Assembly: GCA_027972325.1 (NCBI GenBank)
Contig: JAPMOS010000001.1
Span: 1,273,001 to 1,337,000, forward strand
Length of the DNA stretch: 64,000 bases
Direction: 5' to 3'
Source of the DNA: Paratrimastix pyriformis
Taxonomy: Eukaryota; Preaxostyla; Paratrimastigidae
The notes below the pieces were generated by a model, which did not search any database, was not told the DNA's origin, and worked only from the letters and a program-made list of their open reading frames with translations. The translations under genes and the position numbers were made by a program. Position 1 is the first letter of the stretch. Each line of letters starts with the position of its first letter. This document shows, one piece after another, positions 1 through 10,300 of the stretch.

Positions 1-63
1 TCGCCCACCACCGCCGCCGTCCATCACCGGGGTCTCGGCTGGTGATGGCGGTGTCGGGCGCAG

Positions 64-2016
64 CTGCCTCACCACCTGGCCGTCATCCACCGGTGGGTCG
101 CCGTCTTCGCCAAGGCCGTGCAGTTCTTCTACGACCGATGGTCGCCTGCTCCTCCCCGCCTGCTCCTCCCCCGCCTGCTCCTCCCCGCCTGCTCCTCCCC
201 CGCCTCCTCCCCGCCTGCTCCTCCCCGCCTGCTCCTCCCCCGCCTGCTCCTCCCCGCCTGCTCCTCCCCGCCCTCCACCCACCCCCGGGTCACGAGCTGC
301 CTTTGCCGGATCCCCTCCGCCGCCCCTCCCTCACTGCCTGCATGCCCTCTCGCGGGGTCTGTGTGTGTCTGTGTCTGTGTCTGTGTCTGTCTGCCAGCCG
401 GATGAACTCGCCGCTCTTCCGCACGCCCACCTCGCCCCGCCACCGGCGGCCGGGCTCCCTGGGCGGGTCCTCGTCCCCCACCCGCCTCGTCGTGGCCGAC
501 CAGCCCCCCTGCACCCCATCCTCCGCCTCGGCCCACACGGCCTCCCCGCGGGCCGCCCCTGCTGCCGAGCGGGACCTCCCCCCCTCCCCGGCCGCCGCCC
601 CGCGCGGGATGGCCGCCTCACCCCGGGTGGCCGGGTCGCCCCGGCTGACCATCCGCACCCGAGGCGGCGCCCCCAGCCCCAGCCCGGCCTCATCGGCCTC
701 AGCCGGGGGCCTCTGGGAGGCCACCTTCGTGACGGCGACCAGCCCGCAGCCGGGCGGTTCGACCAGCCGCAGCAGCAGCCTGCTCGGCCCCGGGGGGATG
801 GCGGCCAGCCCGTCCCAGGCGCGTGCCCTGAGCCAGCTGGCCGGGGTCAGCGCCGAGGACAGCTCGGCCCTGCTGGAGGGCGAGCGGAACCCGCTGCTGC
901 CCCCCGACGACGGCCTCCTGGCCGAGGCCGAGCAGCAGCCCCGCCCGTCGCCCGTCCCCGAGTTCCGCCAGCGGCCCCTCACCCTAGGCGCCCTGCTGGC
1001 CTCCGGCAAGCAGCAGCCCGCCGCCCCCAGCCCGAGCCCCTCGGCCCGTGCCGCCGCCGCCGCCCCGGACCCGGAGGTCCCCGCCGGGGGATGGGAGCCG
1101 CCCCCCGTGGCCCAGTCGCCCGGGCTGAGCCGGGCGGCCCTCGCCCAGGCCCTGGCCAGCCCCACCCGGCGGTCGGACCTGACCCGCCAGCGCCGCGCGG
1201 GGGTCGTGCAGGGCCTGCCGGGGGCCTCCCTGGGCCCGCTGGCCTCGGAGGCCCTCCGCGAGGAGCTGCGCACCCCGCCCCGGGCCGCCCTCGGGCGCGC
1301 CCTGGCCCTGGCCGAGGCCCGCCAGGCCGCCCGGTCCGCCGACGATGCCGCCCAGCAGGCCGCCCAGGCCATGGCCACGGCCGAGCAGCGCCGCCAGCGG
1401 GAGCTGGAGGCCGACGAGGAGCCCGCGGGCATCGTCCTGCCCAGCCAGCTGCCCGAAGGGCCCGTCATGGCCCCCGCCCAGGCCCTCCAGCTTCCCGAGC
1501 GGCCCCCCTGCGAGCCGGTGGTGCCCCTGGCCGGACCGGCCCAAGGCGGGGAGGCCGTAGGGCTGGCCCAGGCGGCCGCTCAGATGACCCAGCGTTCCTT
1601 CGGGAATGGCCTCGCGACCGCAGGCGGCATGGAGGCCGATGAGTTGGCCGTCTTGACGCCCCAGGTGTGTCAGGCCCTCAAGGCCATGCTCGCCCGGGCC
1701 GAGGCGGCCCCCTCCGTGAGCCCCGAGGCTTACCAGCAACTACTGGCCCAGAACCAACTCCTCGTTGAGCAGGTGACCACGCTCAACGCTCACCTCAAGC
1801 ACCTCGAGGTCTGCTGCCCCTCCCCGCCCGTGCTGCAACTTACCGTCTTCTCTCCCCCAGGCGGCCAACCAACAGCTCATCGAAACGGTTTCATTGGATT
1901 TGGAGCCGGGCGCCTCCGAGCAGGCTGATACTCCACCGCCTACCCAGCATCAGGAAGAGAGCGGGCCACTTTCCCAACAGGTACCACCAGAATCAGAAGG
2001 AGATCTTCACTCTTAG
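64..2016 (+). CDS. Ala/Pro-rich coiled-coil protein, 5' end outside window
   Basis: I do not recognise this protein. Exons read 64-140, 398-1808 and 1861-2016 in one frame. Bases 1-63 look like the end of an upstream intron, so the 5' end is cut off by the window. The first visible exon encodes a hydrophobic helical stretch (HLAVIHRWVAVFAKAVQFFY). The middle is low-complexity Ala, Pro, Ser and Gly with Arg-Ser patches. Residues near the end form a likely coiled coil (LLAQNQLLVEQVTTLNAHLK) that continues after splicing into an acidic, Gln-rich tail ending GDLHS. The last intron, 1809-1860, is 52 nt with a GTCTG donor and CAG acceptor; removing it joins HLE to AANQQLIE and gives a TAG stop at 2014-2016. 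A cytoskeletal or trafficking scaffold would fit the composition, but no domain supports a function. Confidence 0.55.
141..397 (+). repeat. Intron with C-rich minisatellite and TGTGTC repeat
   Basis: This is an intron of the first gene, from a GTCGCC donor to a GCCAG acceptor. Positions about 150-275 hold an imperfect array of a 14-base C-rich unit (CCTGCTCCTCCCCG and variants). Positions about 358-393 hold a TGTGTC repeat. Both tracts are pyrimidine-rich on the sense strand. Confidence 0.6.
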
Positions 2017-2190
2017 TCGATCGCGAAATGTACTTTAAGTTCTGTTTTTCGCTCGTTTTGTTGTATGTGATATGACGTGGGCGGCCGAAAATGAGCGAGA
2101 AGTTTTCGCCTCGCGGCTCTACGCACGGACTTGAAACTCCGGCCATCTCACCTGCCCCGGCTCGTGGATCAAATCAAGCAAACCGCCGCA

Positions 2191-3407
2191 ATGTCTTGCT
2201 GGACGCCGTATACCCTCAAGAATGTGCAGTGCCGGAATCGGTTCGTCCGCAGTTCAACTGCAGAGGCCATGGCACATGACGGTTTCGTCACCGACCGGCT
2301 TGTGGCATTTTATGAAGAATTGGCTCGTGGTGAGCTGGGCATGATTCTCCATTCGCACATTGGGGTGAACGTTCAGGGACGTGCCCAAGTTTCTCAGCAG
2401 CCTCTTCTGGACAATGATGACAAAATTTCCGGCATGCGTCGCATTATTGAAGCTTGCCACAAAACTGGAACCCCGATTGTCGCCCAGCTGGCCCATGCTG
2501 GGCCTTTGGCTGAGGGTGTTGTGCCCTTGAACATTGATACCATGACTGCGGAGGACTTTGAGACGACAGTCTGCCAACTTTTCTCATTCGTTCCTGTCTT
2601 TATGTCGACTTCACTCAGACGGAAGCCTTCGTCCAGGCTGCTCGTCGGGCCAAGGAAGCTGGCTTTGATGGCGTCGAGCTCCATTGCGCGCATTTTTACA
2701 TGCTCTCATCGACCCTTTCCTCGGCGATGAACCACCGCACTGACATCTACGGCGGATCCGTTGAGAACCGCGCTCGTTTCCCCTGCGAGGTGGTTCGCCG
2801 GGTGCGGGCCATGGTGGGCCCTGACGTCTGTTCGGCTGCCGATTCGTGAGGTGGTTTACTCACTCCCATGGTAGTACCTGGTGATGTGCAAGATCAACGT
2901 CGAGGACTTCAAGGAGGGTGGCAACACCGTCGCGGACACGTTCAAGATCCTGACTTTGATGCAGGCGGCTGGCCTCGATGCCGCTGAGTTGAGGTCTGCC
3001 GTCCGCATTCCCCCCGCGGTCATATCGGCATTGCTTTCCACACCAGCGGTGGCAACCCCGCCCGGCCCATCAACGCGGCCCACCCCTCGCCCGCCCGGCC
3101 CGAGTTCTACCACGGCCCGTACGCGGCCGAGCTGCGCCGGTTGGGGCTGCGGATGCCCCTGGTGCTGGTCGGGGGCGCCCGGACCCAGGCCAAGATCAAC
3201 GAGGTCCTCGACCAGGGCCTGGCCGAGCTGGTGGCCATCTCGCGGCCGCTCCTCTGCGAGCCCGACCTCATCCTGCAGATGAAGGCCGACCCCAACAAGG
3301 TTCCCCGCTGCGCCGGCTGCGGCCGCTGCTTCCGTGCCATGCTGGAGGACACCGGCACGCGCTGCGTGATGGTCCATCCCCAGAAGCCCACCATCGCACA
3401 ACAGTAA
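2191..3407 (+). CDS. NADH:flavin oxidoreductase, Old Yellow Enzyme family
   Basis: This is an FMN-dependent oxidoreductase of the Old Yellow Enzyme TIM-barrel family, probably acting in the cytosol on activated alkenes or similar electrophiles with NAD(P)H. Exons 2191-2568, 2619-2825, 2875-2993 and 3047-3407 join to 355 codons with every phase consistent. The start [19 protein letters not shown] matches the usual N-terminus, where the FMN-binding region begins. QLAHAG is the typical strand-2 motif. [11 protein letters not shown] is the family signature, and LVGGARTQ plus [12 protein letters not shown] form the phosphate-binding end. The tail holds a CAGCGRC cluster; longer relatives have cysteines there for an iron-sulfur cluster, but the C-terminal dinucleotide-binding half is absent. 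Introns are 49-53 nt, with GTCTG donors. The substrate cannot be told from the sequence. Its 3' end is partly duplicated at 4507-4640. Confidence 0.88.
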
Positions 3408-3624
3408 GCGGGCACACCCGCCCGCCCACCCATCCCCACCCCCAAACAATGTAACCCCCAAACAATGTAATTTTTTGGTCGAACTTTTTGTGATTCTCAT
3501 CGAAGATCCCCGGCTCGTTATAGAGGGCGAGAGAAGGGCCGCCTCGGAGGTCGGGGCGGCAGGAGGCGGCAGGAGGCCGGATGTGCCAGCTGACCCTGGC
3601 ATGCGCCAGTCGACCCTGCGGCTG
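3408..3624. repeat. Degenerate copy of ESCO sequence next to OYE
   Basis: On the minus strand this stretch resembles two separate parts of the intact ESCO gene. About 3530-3620 encodes a Pro-rich then TSEAALLSP-like peptide, which also occurs in ESCO exon 1 (near 6390-6430). About 3470-3530 resembles the ESCO 3' end and flank near 4580-4640, sharing for example GAGCCGGGG. I read it as the wreck of a second ESCO copy joined to the OYE 3' flank. No intact gene is present. Confidence 0.5.
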
Positions 3625-4259
3625 TCACCCGGCGCTCGGGAGGGAAGATGGGGTGGTGTGATCCGTGGGAGACGGGTGGGGGACTTCGTAGTGGAGTTCG
3701 GCGAACGTGTCGGCGAGGGAGCGGACGGCGCGCAGGCGCAGGGGCGGGGCGGTGATTCGGCGGGGGAGGAGCGGGGTGCCGGCGCCGAGGGTGACGGGGG
3801 TGACCTGAACGATGATCTCGTCGAGCAGGCCGTGGTCGTGGAACTGGGCGACGAGTTCGCCGCCGCCGACGAGGTAGATGTTCTTGCCGGCGGCGGCCTG
3901 GGCCATCTGGTGGTGGACGGGGCGGACGTCGCCGGCGGCGAAGCGGATGTCGGCGTTGGGGACGGAGGGGAGGGAGCGCGAGGTGAAGACCCAGACCGGT
4001 TGCGTGTAGGGCCAGGGGAGGGGCTGACGGGTGTTGGGGTCGACATGGTGCTCGAGGAGCCACTCGTAGGTGAGAGAGCCCATGGCGACGGCGCCGACGG
4101 TGGCGAGGAAGCGTTCGATCTCGCCGGTCGGGGTGGGGAACTGGAGGAGCCAGTCGAGGGCGTGGGCGGGGTCTGCGATGAAGCCGTCGAGGCGGTGTAG
4201 TAGATAGTTTTCATGATGGGATTATTGAATTGACGAAACGTGGAATTCATCCGAGACAT
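3625..4259 (-). pseudogene. RibD/dihydrofolate reductase-like domain gene, frameshifted near 5' end
   Basis: The frame ending at 3625 and open from an ATG at 4083 encodes a RibD C-terminal (DHFR-like) domain. Supporting motifs are MGSLTYEWLLEHH, KNIYLVGGGELVAQFHDHGL and LDEIIVQVTPVTLGAGTPLL. This is the pattern of small bacterial, often actinobacterial, dihydrofolate-reductase-family proteins. Upstream the frame also reads LDGFIADPAHALDWLLQFP, the usual first part of the domain. The natural-looking start MKTIYYTA at 4214, or MSRMNSTF at 4259, is in another frame, so a small deletion near 4190 separates the start from the body. Either translation begins at 4083 on a shortened domain, or the gene is newly broken, or the base call is wrong. 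No intron was found. Base composition is as GC-rich as the neighbours. Transfer from bacteria is inferred from the family only. Confidence 0.6.
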
Positions 4260-4379
4260 GGTGCTAAACGTGTTGGCCCGGGGAATAGAAGCAACGCCGG
4301 AGAGAGCCGCGTTGGGGTCTCGGGCCGCTGGGACAGTCCCAGGCTTTTTGTGCAGGTGCGTCGCCTCGCGGGCCCATCA

Positions 4380-4640
4380 CATCTCCATGGCAGTGCTCCA
4401 GCGGGCTGCCCGGTCGGTGATCGCTGCGTCATGAAATTGAAACGCACCAAAAAATGAGGCAGTCTTTTTCCTCGAAGTGCGGTCGTCACCCTGTAGCACC
4501 GGCACTGCATGATGGTCCATCCCAGAAGCCCACCATCTAAACACTCCCGCTCATCCACCTCCCCCCACCCCTCCTATGTATTTGGTCGGACTTTTGTGAT
4601 TTCGATTGAAAGAGCCCCGGCTAATTGTAGACGAGGAACC
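4380..4640. repeat. Duplicated ESCO 5' flank and OYE 3' end fragment
   Basis: Bases about 4398-4480 resemble the ESCO upstream flank at about 7067-7170; for instance a 27-base stretch ending GTGATCNCTGCGTCA differs at about four positions. Directly after it, 4507-4540 repeats the last codons of OYE (the coding sequence for VMVHPQKPT, 3368-3395) with one base missing. A flank like that at 3460-3530 follows and runs into the true ESCO stop at 4621. With the 3408-3624 remnant this suggests a tandem duplication of OYE-tail plus ESCO. The rest of 4260-4380 shows nothing I recognise. Confidence 0.5.
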
Positions 4641-7001
4641 CCGGCCCCAGGTAGCGGGTGGCGAAGGCGCGCCCCATGGGGGTGGGCTGGGAGAAGGCCA
4701 CCTGCTCCTTGGCCGCCGGGTAGCCGTAGATGAAGTGCGCCCTGCCCCCACCCACCCACCCAACCCAGCGCGCGGTGATCAGCCTGGGAAAGGGGGATCG
4801 GGGGGCCAGACGGACCGGGCCGCGTCGAGGAGGCGGGTGGCGATGGCTGCCCGGCGATGGTCCTTGTGCACCCAGACCCGGCTCACCCCGAGGAGGGCCG
4901 GCCGGGGCTGGTCCCGGCTGTACACCACCGCCGCGGGCAGGGGCGATCGCGGGGAGCCGGGCGTGCGGGGCGACGGGACCGGCAGGGCGGGCCGAGCGGG
5001 CCGGGCCGTTGCCGCGAGGGGCGTCCGCTGCTCGACCACCATGGGCGGCGGGTCCCCCGAGGCCCTCAGGATGGGCGTCTTGGGGGCGGCAGCGGGCTCC
5101 TCAAGGGGCCCCGCGGAAGGCGCCGGCGGCACGCCAGATGGCTGAGGGACAGGCTGGGCCAGGGAGGGTGCGGCGGAGGGTGCAGCGGCGGAGGGCGCCG
5201 GGGAGGGGGCTGTGGTGGTGCCGGCGGTGGGGGCGATGTCGGCAGGGGCGGGGGCATGGAGGAGGAGGTCCGAGGCCGCCGGCAGGGGCGGGGGCTGCTT
5301 CTTCTTGTGGGGCGGCGGGGGCAGGACGGGGAAGCCCTCGGCGATCCGCTCGATGAGGGCCGCCCCGACCACCTTGCGCCGCGGCTGTGACACGAAGATG
5401 AAGAGCTGCCCGCATCGGGTCCCACAGGGAACGAAAATGGTAAGCGGTGGTGCCTGGTAATGATCCACGTCTCCCCCATCCTCCGCCAGGGCGTCCGCGG
5501 AAATGTGGCGAGGGTTCGACCTTGCAGTCGGGGCGCTGGGGCGGTGCCTCGAGGGCGGGGTGGTGGGGTCCCGGGGTGCGCTCCTCTTCGTCCTGGTCGA
5601 CAAAGGGCCGCGCCCCGGGGGCGAAGCCCAGCTCGATGTCGACAACCTCCCGAATCTCCTCCGCCTGTGGGCCCCGGCCCCCATCCGAGGAGAGGCGTCA
5701 GGTCGGGAAGGAGAATGTCAACAGCCGGGCCGGGCCGGGCGGGGATGGGGATGGGGATGGGGATGGGGATGGGGATGGGATGGGATGGGATGGGATGGGC
5801 GGCGGACCTTTTTTCGGTGGAGAAGTGGGTCGTCTTGTTCAATGCAGACCACTCGCCCATCGGGGTACTCGGCACAGACACGCTCGTTGCGCCATCCCTG
5901 CCCGGGATGGAGGGTGGGAGGGTGGGAGGGGAGTGGGGGGTTGGGGGGTTGGGCGGGGAGGGGAGGCGAGCAACCTGGGGTGACCAGCCAACCGGCTTGG
6001 CGCCAAGCCGGAAAGTCACCGCAGATCCCGGTGGTCGGGCGACGAGAGCGGACGGACAGGTGCCGACGACAGGGGGACGCGGACGGACCGGGAAGTCTAT
6101 ACCCGTCAGGAAGCGCTTGTGGAAGCGCTGATGGAGGGCCGCGTCCACGCCCGCCCCGGGAAGGTACACCTGCAGCGCCCCAGGGAGCCAGAGGTGAGGT
6201 ACGAGGCGACCAGCTAGCGGCGCGGACCATGCCGCAGACGGGGCAGGTGACGGATTCGTGGAGGCCGCGCTGGCCCAGATCGAGGCTCAGCTGGTGGTCC
6301 GCGGCCCCACCCCCACGGGCGGTCGCGCTGCTCTTGGCGGGGGCTGGCCGTGAGGTGCGCGGGGCAGCCTTGCGCAGAGCAGTTGGCGAGAGGAGGGCCG
6401 CCTCCGAGGTCGGGGGCGGCAGGGGTGACAACCCCAGGCTGGGTCGGCCTGGCCCCATGCCGGGAGGGGAGGCGCAGGCCATCAGGGTCAGCTGGCGCAT
6501 CCGGCCTCCTCGAGGGCATTCCTTCTTTGCTCTTGGCCCTTGGCTCTGGGAGGCCGTTGCGGCCCCGGCGCTCGTGAGTGCGGAGGTTGAGGCCCCCCGG
6601 CTGATGGTGGTGGGGGCCGGCTGGCTGCAGGTGTTCGCCCCGCGGGGGGGCGACCCGGGCGCGGCATCGCTCGACTCCGAGTCGGAAGCGCCTTCCGACG
6701 ACCGCGACATGTCATCGGACTCGCTCGAGGACCCCGATGAGACCGCCGACGAGCGACGGGCCTTCTTGGACTGGTGGGGGGGCCGGGGGGGAGGTCGACG
6801 GGCCAGCCCAACATCCCGCCGACGGGATGGAGAGACAGTTCCGGTGGATACAGAACGTCGGAGAGATGATCTTCTTGGGGCAATCTCGGACGGCGGAGTC
6901 TGTGGAGATGAAGTGCCTGACTCTTGATCATCATCAATGATTTTCCTCGGGTGTGGGCTATGGTTAATTGTGCAAGAATGGATTGCCAGAGAAACAGACA
7001 T
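4621..7001 (-). CDS. ESCO: Cohesin N-acetyltransferase, ESCO/Eco1/Ctf7 family
   Basis: This enzyme acetylates the SMC3 head of cohesin in the nucleus during S phase to establish sister-chromatid cohesion. Six exons (7001-6228, 6169-6089, 5897-5808, 5664-5521, 5405-4816, 4741-4621) join to 600 codons in phase. The N-terminal 240 residues are a Ser, Pro and Arg-rich tail, as in metazoan ESCO. A C2H2 zinc finger follows: QLSLDLGQRGLHESVTCPVC, then across the first intron VYLPG and HQRFHKRFL. GWRNERVCAEYPDG and EEIREVVDIELGF are hallmark ESCO segments before the acetyltransferase fold. The fold ends in LGVSRVWVHKDHRRAAIATR (acetyl-CoA loop) and YGYPAAKEQVAFSQPTPMGR, FATRYLGPGFLVYN. A Pro/Ala-rich insert of about 130 residues splits the GNAT part, which is unusual. 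A decayed partial copy lies at 3408-4620. Confidence 0.93.
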
Positions 7002-7321
7002 TGGAGGGGACGGCTGAAGCGGAGAGATCGGGAGAGCAGAGAGGTGCGGTTGGAAGATTTCATCCCATGCCGCCCGGTCCGTGATCTCTGCGTCAGGCTT
7101 TCTGGACGAGCGTATGAAAAATTGAAATTGAGCGCCAAACCGAAGCAGACTTTTTTCTCGAGAATGTTCGCACGGTTGTGCTCATTTTGAACACCGCCCT
7201 GCGGCTTCCACACCTTTTGGGGGACGAAGATGGTGACAGGATGACATTGGACAACTCTTCAGTCCACAAAAAAAACAAAAAAGGGATGGAGAAATGGAGG
7301 GTCCCGCACTTTTTTTTTCAC
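7002..7321. other. Intergenic spacer between ESCO start and ATPase stop
   Basis: This spacer lies upstream of ESCO and downstream of the ATPase. It is less GC-rich than the genes. About 7067-7170 is the parent or sister of the degenerate copy at 4398-4480. No open reading frame here is supported and I see no clear TATA box. Confidence 0.45.
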
Positions 7322-10300
7322 TTACCACGTAAAAACACGGGCCAACGCAGTATCTGCAAGAAAAAGGAATGAAGAATCGGAATGCGCAGCAACAGTACGG
7401 ACGAGGCCAGCTCCTGATAAAGAGCTTCCGAATCTCGTCATAGAAGATCAGAATAAAGATGAATCCTCCACCAACCGCTGCGGCAGGCCAGGCCAACCAA
7501 TTGGTCGCGATAATCACGTGCATCCAGGGAACATAGACCAAGAAAAGCGCAATCAGGAGCTCGACCAAAATGGCCAAGAACATATGCTTGTTTTTGAATA
7601 GAGGGTGTCGGAAGAGGCTAAATCTCCGGGTCTTGCAAAGCAAGATGTTCCCAATTTGCGTGAGGACCACAGTGAAGAAGAAGGATGACTGCGCGGTCCG
7701 GAGGAGGGGGAGGGGAATGCCGACTCCGGACATGTTGAAGAAAAGGGAACTCATGGGGATCCCTGCCAGGCCCATGATCAGGAAGTAGGTGATAAAGGCA
7801 GCCACAGTCTCAAGAACCCCAATTTGAGCTGCGAAAGAGAAGTAAATGAACAGCAGAGCAGCGAAAGGTGGCCAGCTGACCATACGCAAAGAAGATCAGG
7901 CGCCACGTGACCAACCGATCTCTCTTCGGGTTGCGGGGTGGTCGGTCCATGAGGCCGCGCTCTGCAGGTTCATATCCAAAGCTGATTGCAGGGAAGATAT
8001 CTATCGAAACATCAACCACAACCACGAGAAGAATGATGCCGACCTGTCCCGAGATCGATCAGGAGCACTAGGATGACAGTCAACGGGGCCGGAACTCCGA
8101 CCAAAAAGAACAAAATGAAAGGCACAATTTCCTTTGAAGAGAGTTCGCACAAGATGAAGAGTAAAACAGACCGGGATATTTGATGCCAGCACATAAGCGA
8201 TGGATTTCTGGAGGTTGTCAAAAACAAGTCGCCCTACAGCAGCCAATTAATTGTGCGGGGAAGGGGGGACTTCGTGGACAAACCTTCTTCGATCCCGTGA
8301 ACGATCGAGGCAAAATTGTCGTCGAGAAGGACGATGTCGGCAGCCTCCCTGGAGACATCGCTTCCACTGATTCCCATTGAAATCTGGAATAGGGTAAGTG
8401 GGCCTGGATAGGCGAAAAAGGAACCACTGACTCCAATATCGGCCTTCTTTAGAGCGGGGCTGTCATTCACACCATCGCCAGTCACTCCGACAATGGCGCC
8501 ATTCTTTTGACAAGCCTCGACAATGGTCTTTTTGGAGGAGCAGGGAGATGAGTGGAAAGGGGGAAAGGGGGAAACACAGACCAACTTGTCGACGGGAGAG
8601 ACACGAGCAAAAACGAGTTGCTCGTATTTTCCAATAATGATTTCGAGCTCGCCCGCGCTCATGGCATGCAACTCGTCGCCTGTAACGACACGTGCACGCG
8701 CGAGAGGGCGGCCCGGAGGGCTGTGCCCCGCTTCCACACCGTGCGTTTCGCCGGAAGTCTGAGAGGTGGGCGGACGGGAGGGAAGTGGGCCAACTGTAGC
8801 AGCGTCACCGAAGATTTCACGTAAAGATGGGTGCGTCCCCTCTCCTCTTGGAGACTGCGGATTGGTGGAGTGATTGGCCACGATCTCGTCCTCAGTCTCG
8901 AAAGAAATGATGTGGCACTGGCGGGCGATCGCCTTTGCGGTGGTCGGGTGATCTCCAGTGACCATGATGACCCGAAGGCCAGCCTTTTGACACTCCAGTA
9001 CAGCTTCGGGGACAGTCTCCCGGGGAGGATCCTGAAGGGAGGCCAAACCCTGATGGCAGAGATAGGAGAACATTCGCCAGAGAGCACAGACCAAGAGGAC
9101 GTAACCATCAGTTGGGAAATTGGGATGGGGATCTGTTACGAACTCGTAATCCTCAGGGTACTGGGAGACAACGTGAGCAAAGTTGAAGGATGGAACAGAC
9201 GGCCGTCGGATCAAGCGGACGGAAGGCAAACGCTAACACACGCTCGCCCAGCGAGGCCAACTCATCACTTGTTCGCATCACCTGGATACGAGACCTCTCG
9301 TCGAGGGGATATTCTCCTCCTTCCATCTGCGACGACGGAGCACGAGATGCCGAGATGGAAGTGTGCGAGCATGTGCGGGTGCGAGTGCATGCGCACGCGC
9401 AGTGTGTGTGTGTGTGGGGGGGCGGAGTGTGCACCGACCATCATCGATGAGCAGTGTTCAAGGACTCTTTCAGGAGCGCCCTTGAAGAAGAGCACGTTCC
9501 CTTCTGGGAATTTATGAATCACAAGATGAGTTTTGGTTGCCTGGGAAGACACAGAAAAAAGATTTGTCGTCAGGCCAGGGGAAAAAAACGGACCGAGTTG
9601 AAGGGAACCTCCGCGAGTCGGGGGTTGGATTCCCGTTCGAGAAGAACGTTGTTCATCGACGAGGCAAAACGGAAGATCGCAGTTTCGGATGCATCTCCGA
9701 TGACCTTGGCATCGAGAAGGCTCCATTTCTTGGGCACGGGTTGCCTTGCGGATGAAACAGGAGGCTTTTGGACAGTTTGTGTGGTTTGAGTGGCAGTGGA
9801 GGCTTCTGTGTGCTCAGGTGCGGCGAGTAATGGCGGCGGTGGGGCACCAGAGGACAAAGTCGGCATTTCGGCCAGATTGGCCTTAAGTGGAAGCGGAGGA
9901 GTGGCAGGGCGAGACGGGAAGCCCAAAATCGGAGGTGATGCAACAACTTCTGGGAGCACAGGGAGTGCAGGAAGGCTTCGGGATCTTTGGAGCCTTGGCC
10001 GAAATCCCAGTGATATACTCATACGACGCAGAATTCCAGGGCGCGGCGATGCCGGTGCTTCGATCGGAGGCGGAGGGGCGACACGGGACAAAATCGCGCG
10101 TAGATCATCCGGAAGGCTGGGGTCAGTGGAGTCGAAGATCGCCCGACTACAAAAGTTCATGGATTGGAGCAACCGCTGGAATGTGGCATTGCGTGCGCGC
10201 TCTGGTGATCTCCTAACCAGGGAAGGTGACAAAGGAGAAAGAACGAGAACAGACTCAGTCGTCTCTTCGTCATCCTCTTCATGTGAAGGAGAGACCAGCG

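Noticed and set aside
3475-4200. Plus-strand 241-residue frame across the RibD gene
   Set aside because: It is acidic, without any family motif, and lies antisense to a frame with clear RibD-domain motifs.
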